A DNA stretch of 64,000 bases, taken from assembly GCF_900103345.1 (NCBI RefSeq), contig NZ_LT629702.1, positions 310,001 to 374,000 of the forward strand, written 5' to 3'. Under the pieces are notes generated by a model. The model was given only the letters and a program-made list of their open reading frames with translations, was not told the DNA's origin and made no database searches. The position numbers were made by a program, and so were the translations under genes. The DNA comes from Pseudomonas azotoformans. Its GTDB lineage: Bacteria; Pseudomonadota; Gammaproteobacteria; Pseudomonadales; Pseudomonadaceae. Shown piece after piece: positions 43,877 through 52,500 of the stretch (positions are counted from its first letter, which is position 1; every line of letters starts with the position of its first letter).

Positions 43877-44365
43877 TTAGATCGTGTAGGCGATCCAGCG
43901 ACCGCAAATGATCACGACGCACCACAAAGCGATCGACAGCCATGCGCATGCCTTGACCGAGCGCGTCGCGTCGTCGCTGCCTGCCGTGCCGGCAGGGCGC
44001 AGCAGCGGACGCCGCAGCAGCCAGGTCACGCTGAACGCCGTCACCACCAGGACCATCTTCAGCCAGAACGTGGAGTTGACGAGTACCCGGTCAGGCTCGG
44101 CGATGATCATCAGCAACCCGGTACACAGCAGCACGATCAGTGCATTGCGCATCCACGGGTAGTAACGGCGAACGATGCCGCGCAAGGGTTCCTCGCGGGC
44201 GAACACACCCGCCAGTCGAAGGTCGGAGATGAGCGCCGAGCCGAAGAGCACGGTGATGGCGATGATATGAATGCTCTGCACCGTGGGGATGACCCACAGG
44301 ATGTCGCGGATCGCAGTGCTGAACGGTGAGGCGTAGATCCAGGCAATGATGAGTGAAGATGACAT
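43877..44365 (-). CDS. DUF6644-family four-helix membrane protein
   Basis: A 162-residue membrane protein, the same length as its neighbour. SIHIIAITVLFGSALISDLR near 31-50 and the terminal GRWIAYTI echo that paralogue, including the His in the same helix. About four transmembrane segments are visible. It is separated from the paralogue by 32 nt. The role is unknown; cytochrome-like electron transfer or membrane anchoring for the metal system are possibilities. Confidence 0.82.
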   Translation of the reverse strand: MSSSLIIAWIYASPFSTAIRDILWVIPTVQSIHIIAITVLFGSALISDLRLAGVFAREEPLRGIVRRYYPWMRNALIVLLCTGLLMIIAEPDRVLVNSTFWLKMVLVVTAFSVTWLLRRPLLRPAGTAGSDDATRSVKACAWLSIALWCVVIICGRWIAYTI

Positions 44366-44386
44366 CGGCTTTTCTTCCGCAGTGGG

Positions 44387-45871
44387 TTAGAAGTCTTGAG
44401 GGGATGCGATCGGATGCAGCCCCGCCGCGTCCTCCGGCAGCAAGTAGCCTTCCTTGATCGAAACCGCTTTGGCGTCTTCGAATTTCTGTGCATAGCGGCT
44501 GAAGCTTCCATAGTGCTTGCCCAGCACTTCCTTCGAGTAAGGCACTTTGGTGTCGTAGATCAGCCCGCAGCCGGTCTCTTGATCGGTGAGGTAGGTGGCG
44601 CTGGGCACCTGGATCCACGGCGGGCGCACACCGCCCTGCAAGTTGCCGGTGGCGGGCGCCCGCGCGGCGGCCTTGCCGTCACGTACCACCCGGGGGGCGC
44701 GGGGCATGGGTTTGCCGTCGCGTACCCATTGGTCCATGCCGTCGAGCAGTGCCGAGACCACGTGCTCGACCGGTTCGTCATACAGCGTCTGGCAGCGCGG
44801 GTCGTCGCCCTTGCCGACGTCGGCCGCGAGCGGTTCGGTGTGCTCCGTGCCGAGGTCGGCCAGGCGCAGATGGGGCATGCCGGTCACTTCGTAGTAGCGA
44901 AGCTGCGGGGTGTCGGTGTCGGGAGGCAGTGGGATACCTTCGATCACGTCGTGCATCAGTTCGGACTGGCTGAAGACGGTCACGAACGGCACGCCTTCGG
45001 GCATCTGGCGAGGTACTCGCAGCACATCGCCGCCGACTTCTCCGTAGGCCATGCGGCCCGTCATGTAAGCGTCGATCAGCGGCGTATCGTCGGGCATGCG
45101 CCATTGCTGGTGACGCCCCTGGTCGAGATAGTCCATCCAGACCTGCGCGGTGACGGCCCAGCTATTCACATACACGCGCTGCACATCGAGGCCCGCCAGC
45201 GGACTCTGCGCCCCATTGCTCTTGAGCAGCAGTGCCAGTTGCGCACCGATGCCCTGGGACTGTGGCACGAAGGGATCGGGCGCTGCGCCACGGGTGAACC
45301 GTGCCGGGTCGTAGTAGGTGCCCAGCGGCGCATAGCGCGCGTAGTCGAAGCGGCGCATGAATTCGAAATTGACGATCCGTCCGTACTGGTCGATTTGCGC
45401 CGCCTCGGCCGCCGGGGTGTCCGAAATGAACTTGGGGTCGACTGACGGCTTGTTCACATTCAGGGTGTACCCGACGTACGCATAGCCGCGCCGCAGCAAG
45501 TAGTCACGCGTCAGGATCCAGCCTGCGCCACGCTCGCCGAACCAGCTGAACGGCTCGATCACCACCGTGCCATTGAAGCGCGCCGGGTCGGCCGGTTTGC
45601 GCACCAGAATGCGCGTGGTGTAAGGCGCTTCCAGCAAGGTTTTACCGGCGGCAGTGATGGCCGGGGCGACGCCTTGCAGGTAGTACTCTTGCTCGATGTA
45701 GCCGTAGTGGTCGAGGTCGCTGTATTCGGTGCCCGGGCGTGTCGCCGACGACAGCGGCGGCTTGTCGGAAGGCGGCACTGCGATGGCCGTGGGCATGCGC
45801 GGCACCTCGGCGAGCACGCTCGACGCGATGAACAGCGACAACGCGATGCTGATGGGGGTCAGGCGTTTCAT
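44387..45871 (-). CDS. Exported alpha/beta-hydrolase-domain protein (Abhydrolase_10-like)
   Basis: A 494-residue protein with a signal peptide ending near SSVLA. It carries EQEYYLQGVAPAI near 55, RFNGTVVIEPFSWFG near 97 and QGIGAQLALLLKSN near 203, where Gln-Gly replaces a usual nucleophile-elbow pattern (GxSxG not obvious), and TGMPHLRLADLG near 330, which may supply the His. This large bacterial family often occurs with DUF6152 genes. An esterase-like periplasmic role is inferred, but the catalytic Ser is unclear. Confidence 0.8.
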   Translation of the reverse strand: MKRLTPISIALSLFIASSVLAEVPRMPTAIAVPPSDKPPLSSATRPGTEYSDLDHYGYIEQEYYLQGVAPAITAAGKTLLEAPYTTRILVRKPADPARFNGTVVIEPFSWFGERGAGWILTRDYLLRRGYAYVGYTLNVNKPSVDPKFISDTPAAEAAQIDQYGRIVNFEFMRRFDYARYAPLGTYYDPARFTRGAAPDPFVPQSQGIGAQLALLLKSNGAQSPLAGLDVQRVYVNSWAVTAQVWMDYLDQGRHQQWRMPDDTPLIDAYMTGRMAYGEVGGDVLRVPRQMPEGVPFVTVFSQSELMHDVIEGIPLPPDTDTPQLRYYEVTGMPHLRLADLGTEHTEPLAADVGKGDDPRCQTLYDEPVEHVVSALLDGMDQWVRDGKPMPRAPRVVRDGKAAARAPATGNLQGGVRPPWIQVPSATYLTDQETGCGLIYDTKVPYSKEVLGKHYGSFSRYAQKFEDAKAVSIKEGYLLPEDAAGLHPIASPQDF

Positions 45872-45905
45872 TCACAAAAGCTCCGGCAGGGGTGGGAGGG
45901 TGGCG

Positions 45906-46688
45906 TCACTCAAGGCTCAGGGAAGCCTTGCCCTCGCTGTCGATCACGATCTGGTTGTTCTCGCACACGTACTCTTGAATGGCGTAGTTGGAGCGCTTGT
46001 ACTCGAACGTAAAGCGATACGGAGCGTTGAGTACCTGCGGGTCTTCGATCAGGACCTGGTTTTCCAGGTGATCCGGCCCGCGCAACCGCATGCGTTCGGT
46101 GATCTTCATCGCCGGCCCATGGGGCACGTCGTAGAAGCGCACATCGGTTCGCACGCGTTGGGTCTCGACGACCAGCGTGTCGCCTTCCCAGTGGCCACGC
46201 GAATGGCCCTGGTACAACGGGTCGAGCTTTTCCAGGGGCGGCATGGGCTGGTTCAAAAGAATCCGCCGCACCTGCTGGAGATACTCGCCGAGGATGATCA
46301 CTTGCTTGTCGTCGCGAATGATCTGGATCGGGAACAGCGCTGCCATCATCGTCGGCATGCCCTCGGGCAGGCACTTGGAGCTGGTGGTGGCAATCGGTGT
46401 GCCGGCCTCGTTGGCCACGGCTTCTTTCTTCTTGAGTTCGGCGTACTCGGCGGCGTAGGACGCCTTGAGGTCCATTGGGCCGCCGGGGTGCACCGGGTCG
46501 TCCGGGTTCTCGCCGAACCAGTCGTCCGGGGTTCTTTCCCAGGTGCCGCTGATGTCTGGCCGTGTGGCCACGCTGTGCTTGTCGGTTGGGGGTTTTGACG
46601 CTGTCGCGGCGCTGCTCATCGCGGCGAAGGTCACGAGGACCACCCCCAGGAAGACCATGGCGGTGTTGGCGGTGCGTGCTGGTTTCAT
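45906..46688 (-). CDS. Exported protein of unknown function (DUF6152-associated)
   Basis: A 260-residue protein from ATG 46688 with a signal sequence, then RPDISGTWERTPDDWFGENP and a later SRGHWEGDTLVVETQRVRTD and MKITERMRLRG. These are the marks of the ISGTW/GHWEGDTLV lipocalin-like or beta-sandwich proteins that co-occur with DUF6152 genes in many Proteobacteria. It has a C-terminal YAIQEYVCENNQ. No enzymatic motif was recognised. It is 64 nt downstream of the DUF6152 gene and 34 nt upstream of the hydrolase-like gene. Confidence 0.78.
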   Translation of the reverse strand: MKPARTANTAMVFLGVVLVTFAAMSSAATASKPPTDKHSVATRPDISGTWERTPDDWFGENPDDPVHPGGPMDLKASYAAEYAELKKKEAVANEAGTPIATTSSKCLPEGMPTMMAALFPIQIIRDDKQVIILGEYLQQVRRILLNQPMPPLEKLDPLYQGHSRGHWEGDTLVVETQRVRTDVRFYDVPHGPAMKITERMRLRGPDHLENQVLIEDPQVLNAPYRFTFEYKRSNYAIQEYVCENNQIVIDSEGKASLSLE

Positions 46689-46752
46689 TGAAATGTCTCC
46701 GCGTTGCTGGTTGGCCCAGTTCTGTTGTTGTCGCACTCGCAAAGGGTTGCGT

Positions 46753-47145
46753 TTAACCGCCGCCCGAGAGCACCACGTCGCCCATCTTGATCTCCACCAG
46801 CAGCCCGCCCGGTTCGCCGTTTTTCAACGGTTTGAACGACACCTCGGCGTTTGCGCCGGCCTTGACCGAGTCGGCAGTCCAGCCTGTGCGCTGCAGCGCG
46901 TTGACGCTGCCCGTCTCGATCTTGAAGCGCTGGGCCGGCGGGCCGGGAACATCGACGTAGATCGTGATGTGCGGGTTGGTCCAGGCGAAGCGCTCGACCA
47001 CACCCTGGATCGTGATCGTCTGGGTCTGGTCGAACAGCGCGAAGGAATGGTGGGCACTGGCAACAGGCGCCAAGGCACTGCAGGCGATGAGGGTCATAAG
47101 GCAAAGCCTTTGACGGAGCGACGGAAAGCGTGACGAAGGGGTCAT
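46753..47145 (-). CDS. DUF6152-family exported protein
   Basis: A 130-residue protein with a signal peptide ending near ASAHHSF, then ALFDQTQTITIQGVVERFAW and TNPHITIYVDV, the hallmark of DUF6152. The mature N-terminus with adjacent His residues and the TNPHI site could bind a metal such as copper (inference). It is the first gene of the 12-gene minus-strand operon, facing the divergent porin gene across a 238-nt gap. Confidence 0.85.
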   Translation of the reverse strand: MTPSSRFPSLRQRLCLMTLIACSALAPVASAHHSFALFDQTQTITIQGVVERFAWTNPHITIYVDVPGPPAQRFKIETGSVNALQRTGWTADSVKAGANAEVSFKPLKNGEPGGLLVEIKMGDVVLSGGG

Positions 47146-47302
47146 GACGGGTGCCTCGGTTTTTATGGTTCTTATGGGCCCAGCATAGGGTGCTCGCGCT
47201 CACTGGCCGTAGCCGAAAACGGCAACCATTGAAGGTCTTCAGAGGGTTTGGCGCAGGTGAGGTATCGCGCAACGACAGATCGAAGAACCGGCCCGTGCAG
47301 AT

Positions 47303-47318
47303 GCTGATTTGGGTTACC
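47303..47318 (+). promoter_or_regulatory. Copy E of a 16-bp motif shared with the amine-catabolism genes
   Basis: GCTGATTTGGGTTACC matches RCCGATTTGGGNTASC with one deviation (T for C at position 3). It lies 65 nt before the porin ATG at 47384 and reads toward that gene. The flanks GATG before and CGTT after also match the copy at 54269. No TAGGATC-like -10 is evident here. Confidence 0.55.
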
Positions 47319-47383
47319 GCGTTGGCGACCCCTGCCGGAACACTCGTGTCTCGCCTCACAACTATAAAAACAGGAGAGACGTC

Positions 47384-48721
47384 ATGCGCATTCCCCCCTA
47401 CGCGCCATTACTGTCGCTGGTTGCACTCTGTGCAGTCGGCTCACAGGCACAGGCTTATACGCTGTACAACGAAGACGACGGAGCAACCGTGTTGAATGCC
47501 GACCTGGGCGCCGCATTCGGCTGGTTTGGCAGTACCCATAACTACCTGGGCGATCCGCAGAAAAAATCCGGCGGCATGCACTGGCAGGAGGGTTACGTCA
47601 AATACGGTCTGACCGGCACCACGGATAAGCTGGTTGCCGGTTCGGTATATGGTGGCTTCAGCCTGCTCAGCAGCGGGTCATGGGGTGACGGAGACATGGG
47701 GGCGACCACGGCGGGCAATGAGCGACGAACCGCCGTGGAAGACGCGTTCCTGGGCTGGCGATCAGGTGACCTGCTACCCGCCCTGGGCAAGGATGGCGTG
47801 GATTTCTCATTCGGACGCCAGATTGTCACGGTGGACGGCTTTCTGATCACCGACGATGGATTTGACCCGGGTAACGCGTTCAACCCCATCGAGGGCGTGC
47901 AGGATGGCCGCTTCAACCGGGGGGGCGCCTTTTACCTGGGCCAACGCCTGGCGTTTGGCAACACGGCGGTGCTTAAGCTGGGTGGCAAGGAAGGGCTGCA
48001 CGGCAGCTTGATATGGCTGAAGTCCGATAACCCTGGGCAGTCCAAGACCGAACTGGCCGTGGGCACCATCGATTACACCACCCCCATCGGTTCGATCGGT
48101 TCGACCTACGTGCACGGCCTGGATGTGGACGAGAAATACGCCTTCGGCGATCGGCTTGAGCGCAAGGGCATGAACGTCTACAGCATTCGCGGGCAGGGCA
48201 ACGCCGGGATCGAGAACGCCGATTTTGCGTTCGAGGTGGCCCGCCAGGAAAAACGTTCGGGCTCACAGCGGGCGATGTTCTTCGACGCGGGTTACACCTT
48301 CGTCGATACGCCATGGCAACCGACCGTCAGCTACCGTTATTCGCGCTACTCCGAAGGCTGGGACTTCCTGTTCCAGGGCGGTTATCGCAAGCGCCTGCAG
48401 GGCGAAGTCGGGCTTAACTACGCGGGCTCCGTGACATCGAACATGCAGATCAACGACGTACTGCTCTCGGTCAAGCCGACCGAGAAATTGACCCTTAACG
48501 CGATGGCGTTCGACTACCACCAGCTTTCCCGCCGCCATGAGCTGGATTTCGCTGCGCAGGAGCTCGATCTGTTTGTGGATTGGGCGGTCACGGAGAACAT
48601 CACGCTTTCGCCGCTGGTCGGCTTCTACAAGCCGCAGAAGTGGCTGGGCAACGGAGGCCGGCAGAGCGGCGACGCATCAACCAACACGTACATGCAGTTC
48701 ATTGTGTGGGCGACGTTCTGA
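47384..48721 (+). CDS. Outer-membrane porin-like protein (beta-barrel, alginate-export/OprD-like size)
   Basis: A 445-residue protein from ATG 47384, with AGGAGAG upstream. A signal peptide ends near SQAQA, followed by many alternating beta-strand segments such as VNADLGAAFGWFG-like repeats, and the C-terminal sequence ends in an aromatic FIVWATF, expected of outer-membrane insertion. It resembles the alginate-export/OprD-type porin group in length. It may form the outer-membrane channel for the substrate of the amine-catabolism regulon (via motif E) or for the metal operon. Confidence 0.82.
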   Translation: MRIPPYAPLLSLVALCAVGSQAQAYTLYNEDDGATVLNADLGAAFGWFGSTHNYLGDPQKKSGGMHWQEGYVKYGLTGTTDKLVAGSVYGGFSLLSSGSWGDGDMGATTAGNERRTAVEDAFLGWRSGDLLPALGKDGVDFSFGRQIVTVDGFLITDDGFDPGNAFNPIEGVQDGRFNRGGAFYLGQRLAFGNTAVLKLGGKEGLHGSLIWLKSDNPGQSKTELAVGTIDYTTPIGSIGSTYVHGLDVDEKYAFGDRLERKGMNVYSIRGQGNAGIENADFAFEVARQEKRSGSQRAMFFDAGYTFVDTPWQPTVSYRYSRYSEGWDFLFQGGYRKRLQGEVGLNYAGSVTSNMQINDVLLSVKPTEKLTLNAMAFDYHQLSRRHELDFAAQELDLFVDWAVTENITLSPLVGFYKPQKWLGNGGRQSGDASTNTYMQFIVWATF

Positions 48722-48752
48722 TGATTCATTGAGGTGTGTTGCGGGGCCGAGC

Positions 48753-48779
48753 AGGCGTTGACGTTTTGCGTCAACGCCT
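48753..48779. terminator. Hairpin between convergent genes, possible bidirectional terminator
   Basis: AGGCGTTGACG-TTTTG-CGTCAACGCCT is a perfect 11-bp inverted repeat with a 5-nt loop, in the 65-nt gap between the porin and the convergent cytochrome b561 gene. It lacks a T-run on either side, so it may act as a stabiliser or weak terminator. Confidence 0.5.
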
Positions 48780-48786
48780 CATCCCG

Positions 48787-49350
48787 TCAGAGCATGCGGC
48801 GCAACACATCGTTGCGAGGGTCCCGGTCGTAGAAGCGATGCTTGAGCGCGCCCGCCACGTGCAGCACGATCAGGACAAGCAAGGTGTAGGCGAGGACTTT
48901 GTGCAGCCATTGGAAGACCGCGAACCAATCGTCATTCTTTGGCAACAGCTCCGGCAGGTTAACCCCAAAAAAGAACACCCCGTCGCTCATGGTGTACGTG
49001 CTCGACATGGAGTACCCCATCAAGGGCACGATCACCAGCAGTACATACATGACGCGCTGCGTCAGGCGTGACAAAACCCTTTCGTACCCCGCCAGCGTTT
49101 CCAGCGGCTGCGGCAACCTGGGCGTGCGCAAGCGCACAGCGAGCTGAACCAGCACCACCAGGAACGTCAACACCCCGAAGGACTTGTGCCAGGGGTAGTA
49201 AAGCTCGTATTTGCTCGCCACCTCATCGTTCATGCCGGTCATATGCCAGCCGACCCAGAGCAGGCCCAGGACGAGCACGGCACGTACCCAGTGCAGCACG
49301 CGCAGGGAGGTCGGGTACCGATCGATTGTCGATTGATCTATTGGGTTCAT
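48787..49350 (-). CDS. Cytochrome b561-family membrane protein
   Basis: A 187-residue protein from ATG 49350 with four transmembrane helices and heme-ligand histidines in SLRVLHWVRAV near 21, YYPWHKSFGVLTF near 55, FQWLHKVLAYTLL near 150 and VLHVAGALKH near 166. It is of CybB type and would move electrons from ubiquinol or to a periplasmic acceptor. It lies 78 nt after the aldehyde dehydrogenase gene in the same direction, so probably ends that unit. An association with amine oxidation electrons is possible. Confidence 0.88.
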   Translation of the reverse strand: MNPIDQSTIDRYPTSLRVLHWVRAVLVLGLLWVGWHMTGMNDEVASKYELYYPWHKSFGVLTFLVVLVQLAVRLRTPRLPQPLETLAGYERVLSRLTQRVMYVLLVIVPLMGYSMSSTYTMSDGVFFFGVNLPELLPKNDDWFAVFQWLHKVLAYTLLVLIVLHVAGALKHRFYDRDPRNDVLRRML

Positions 49351-49428
49351 ATCAGGCTCTCCACGGAGCGATGCACGGTTCAATGGCCACCCTCGACGTG
49401 GGAGGGTGGCTCGGTCAGGACGCGGTGA

Positions 49429-50883
49429 TCAGGCGGGCAGCAGCACGGTGATGACTTTCTCCTCGGTGTAGGCCAGTGCGCCGCTGAACCCGCCCTCACG
49501 GCCGATCCCGCTGGTCTTGAGGCCGCCCCACGGCAGGTTGGCGTCCAACGGGCTCCAACAGTTGATCCCCACAGCGCCGGCTTTTACCGCCGCGGCGACG
49601 CGGTGTGCCCTGGCCAGGTCGCCGGTCCAGACCGTCGCCGCCAGGCCGTAGGTGCTGTCGTTGGCCAGGGCGATCGCTTCGGCTTCGTCGTCGAACGTAA
49701 TCAGCGTGCCGACCGGCCCGAAGATCTCGTCCCGGGCGATTTGCATGTCGTTGCGCGCGTTGGCGAAGATCGTCGGACGCACGAACCAGCCCTGCTTGGG
49801 TGTCGATACGCCGCCAGCCAATAGCGTCGCACCTTGGTCGATGCCCAGCTGGATGTAGCGGTTGACGCGATCGAATTGGGCTTTCTTGGCGACCGGGCCC
49901 ATCTGCACGCCGGGCTGGCGAGGATCGCCCACGTTCACCGCCTGTGCAGCCTCGGCCAGCGCCGCGCCGAACCGCTCGGCGATGCTGCGCTGCACCAGGA
50001 TACGCGAACCGGCGGCACACACCTGGCCCTGGTTGGCGAACAGGCCGAGCGCGCAGCCGCGCAGGGCGTCGTCGAAGGACGCATCGTCGAACACAATCTG
50101 CGGGCTCTTGCCGCCCAGTTCCAAGGCCACGCGCTTGAACAGCACGCCGGCGGTGCGCTGGATTTCGCGCCCGGCCTCGGGGCTGCCGGTGAAGCTGATC
50201 TTGGCGACATCCGGGTGTTCGCACAGGGCACGACCCACTTCATTGCCGTAGCCGGTGACCACGTTGATCACGCCGTCCGGGAAGCCTGCTTCCTGCGCCA
50301 GCAGCGCCAGGTACAGGGCTGACTGCGGGGTTTCTTCGGAAGGCTTGATCACTACGGTACAGCCTGCCGCCAGCAAGGCGGCGAGCTTCCACACCGTGAT
50401 CATCAACGGTGAGTTCCAGGGCACGATGGCGCCGACCACGCCGACTGGCTCGCGCACCGTGTACGACAGGGTCTTGGTGCCGAAGTAGCCCCCTGTCGGA
50501 ATGGTGCGACCTTCAAGCTGGTTGGCCCAGCCGGCGGCGGCGCGCAGGTTGGCGATTGCGTTGGGCAGGTCCATCCGGCGTGGTTCGATGGGCGAGCGCC
50601 CGATGGCGTTGGCGTCCAGATCGGCCAGCACGTCGCTGTCACGCTCAACCAGGTCGGCCAGTTTCGACAGCAGCCGGCCACGCTGGGCGCCATCGAGCTG
50701 GCTCCAGTCGCCGCTTTCGAGTTGGCGGTGTGCAGCGGCCACGGCACGGTCCACGTCCTCGCTCGTGCCCCGTGCGCAGTCGCCGTACACCTGCTCGGTC
50801 ACGGGGTTGACGAGGTCGATTCGACGACGGTCGAAGGCTTCGCAGGACGCACCTTCGATAAAATGGTTCAAGTGCTCAGTCAT
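49429..50883 (-). CDS. NAD(P)-dependent aldehyde dehydrogenase
   Basis: A 484-residue ALDH with PWNSPLMITVWKLAALLAAG near 147, ISFTGSPEAGREIQ near 220, the catalytic Glu in LELGGKSPQ near 247 and the catalytic Cys in FANQGQVCAAGSR near 275. It oxidises an aldehyde, probably made by the class-III aminotransferase 27 nt upstream, to the acid. Candidates are GABA/beta-alanine type aldehydes, but specificity is not readable. Confidence 0.93.
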   Translation of the reverse strand: MTEHLNHFIEGASCEAFDRRRIDLVNPVTEQVYGDCARGTSEDVDRAVAAAHRQLESGDWSQLDGAQRGRLLSKLADLVERDSDVLADLDANAIGRSPIEPRRMDLPNAIANLRAAAGWANQLEGRTIPTGGYFGTKTLSYTVREPVGVVGAIVPWNSPLMITVWKLAALLAAGCTVVIKPSEETPQSALYLALLAQEAGFPDGVINVVTGYGNEVGRALCEHPDVAKISFTGSPEAGREIQRTAGVLFKRVALELGGKSPQIVFDDASFDDALRGCALGLFANQGQVCAAGSRILVQRSIAERFGAALAEAAQAVNVGDPRQPGVQMGPVAKKAQFDRVNRYIQLGIDQGATLLAGGVSTPKQGWFVRPTIFANARNDMQIARDEIFGPVGTLITFDDEAEAIALANDSTYGLAATVWTGDLARAHRVAAAVKAGAVGINCWSPLDANLPWGGLKTSGIGREGGFSGALAYTEEKVITVLLPA

Positions 50884-50910
50884 TTTGGGGTCCTTGAGTG
50901 ATGGGCAAAA

Positions 50911-52287
50911 TCAAGCCTTGAGGGCAGCCAGGGCGTCGCCGAAGATGTCCAGTGCCTTGAAGAACAGCTCACGCGAGATCGTCAGCGAGGGCATCACGCG
51001 CATCACGTTGCTGTAACGGCCACAAGGAATCATCAGCACGCCGTGGTTGAGCAGGTAGCCCATCAGTTGGCCGATTTTCTCGCCCGCCAGGGGCGCCTTG
51101 GTGAGCGGGTCTTCGATCAGCTCGATACCGATCATCAGGCCGCGCCCGCGCACTTCGCCCACCAACGGGCTGTTGAAACCACGAATATGCGCCTGTGCCT
51201 CCAGCCCCAATGTGTGGGCGCGGTTGAGCAGGTCGAGTTCCGGGTCCTGGAGGATGCTGATGTTGGTCAGTGCCACCGCCGCCGACAAAGAGTTTGCCGC
51301 GAAGGTGTTGGGCATGGAGCCGTCGGGAATCTGCGCCGCCAGGTCCGAGCGCATGATCAGGCCGGCCATGGGCAGGTCGCTGCCGATGCCCTTGCCGAAG
51401 GTGAGCATGTCCGGTTTCACGCCTGAATGTTCGACCGCCCACATCTTGCCGGTACGCCCCGCGCCGGATTGCACCTCATCGACGATCAGCAACGTACCGC
51501 TGCGGTCGCAGGCCTTGCGCAACAGTTGCAGGAATTCGGGTGAGGGCGGCACGTAGCCGCCTTCGCCCTGCACCGGCTCGACGATCACGGCGGCCACGTC
51601 ATCGGCGGCGGTGTAGGGGGTGTTCAGCAGGTAGTCGATGTACTCGCCGGCGATCTGCTCGGCGCTTTTGTGGGTGGTGTCGAAGGGGAACCGGTAGGCG
51701 TAAGGGTAGGGGGCGTGGATCACGCCGCCCATCTGGGCACCGTAGCCTTTGCGGTAGGCGGTGCCCGTGGTCAGGGAGCCCGATGCGTTCCAGACACCGT
51801 GGTAGCCGCCATGGAAGGCGATGATCTGGTGGCGTCCGGTGATGCGCTTGGCGAACTTGATCGCGGCTTCCAGCGCGTCGCTGCCGCTCTGGGTGAAGAA
51901 AGTGATGCAGTCGCCACGCAAGCCGTCGGGCGCGATCTCGGAGAGCTTGGCGGCCAGCTCGGTGCGTCGGGTGCTGTTGATCTCGAGGGCATGCATCAGC
52001 ACTTCCGACTGCTCGCGAATGGCCTGCACCACCTTCGGATGGCAGCGGCCCACGCTGCTGACGCCCACCCCGGCGGACAGGTCGATATAGGTATTGCCGT
52101 CCGGGTCCTTGAAGGTCGCGCCCAGTGCGCGGTCCATGGCCACCGGCATACGTCCGCCACCGCGTGCCATTGACTCGGTGCGCGCTGACAGCGCCAGAGC
52201 TTCGAGGGTCCTGGGCCCAGGAATGGTCTCGGAGATGATCCGTGGGGCATCCGCAAAATGCAGGGATTCTAGTTTGGCTTCACTCAT
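50911..52287 (-). CDS. Class-III PLP aminotransferase
   Basis: A 458-residue protein from ATG 52287; nine extra residues from a farther start are unlikely. Motifs include FTQSGSDALEAAIKFAKR near 120, VIVEPVQGEGGYVPP near 220, LLIVDEVQSGAGRTG near 255 and the PLP lysine in LTFGKGIGSDLPMAG near 285. It transfers an omega-amino group to a keto acid and makes an aldehyde for the ALDH. The motif copy A lies 62 nt upstream and the AraC regulator is divergent. Confidence 0.92.
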   Translation of the reverse strand: MSEAKLESLHFADAPRIISETIPGPRTLEALALSARTESMARGGGRMPVAMDRALGATFKDPDGNTYIDLSAGVGVSSVGRCHPKVVQAIREQSEVLMHALEINSTRRTELAAKLSEIAPDGLRGDCITFFTQSGSDALEAAIKFAKRITGRHQIIAFHGGYHGVWNASGSLTTGTAYRKGYGAQMGGVIHAPYPYAYRFPFDTTHKSAEQIAGEYIDYLLNTPYTAADDVAAVIVEPVQGEGGYVPPSPEFLQLLRKACDRSGTLLIVDEVQSGAGRTGKMWAVEHSGVKPDMLTFGKGIGSDLPMAGLIMRSDLAAQIPDGSMPNTFAANSLSAAVALTNISILQDPELDLLNRAHTLGLEAQAHIRGFNSPLVGEVRGRGLMIGIELIEDPLTKAPLAGEKIGQLMGYLLNHGVLMIPCGRYSNVMRVMPSLTISRELFFKALDIFGDALAALKA

Positions 52288-52348
52288 GACGGTCTCTCTG
52301 GAATGTCGATTCAAGTGTGCCGATCATCTCCGGGGTGCATTCCAGACG

Positions 52349-52364
52349 GGTAGCCCGAATCGGC
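52349..52364 (-). promoter_or_regulatory. Copy A of the 16-bp motif, upstream of the aminotransferase
   Basis: On the minus strand the sequence is GCCGATTCGGGCTACC, one mismatch from RCCGATTTGGGNTASC. It lies 62 nt before the ATG at 52287. A GATGATC at 23 nt downstream could be the -10-like element corresponding to TAGGATC elsewhere. The AraC gene starts 137 nt to the right. Confidence 0.62.
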
Positions 52365-52500
52365 ACATGGGAAAGCGCGTCCGTGGCGGGCTGCAGCCAA
52401 TCGGAAAAGTGACAAATAATTTGCAGGATTTCTGCTATGTGCGAATATCACCTGGGAAGGCAAGCTAAAAACAAGAATATCGGCAGAGGCTTTCGGCATT

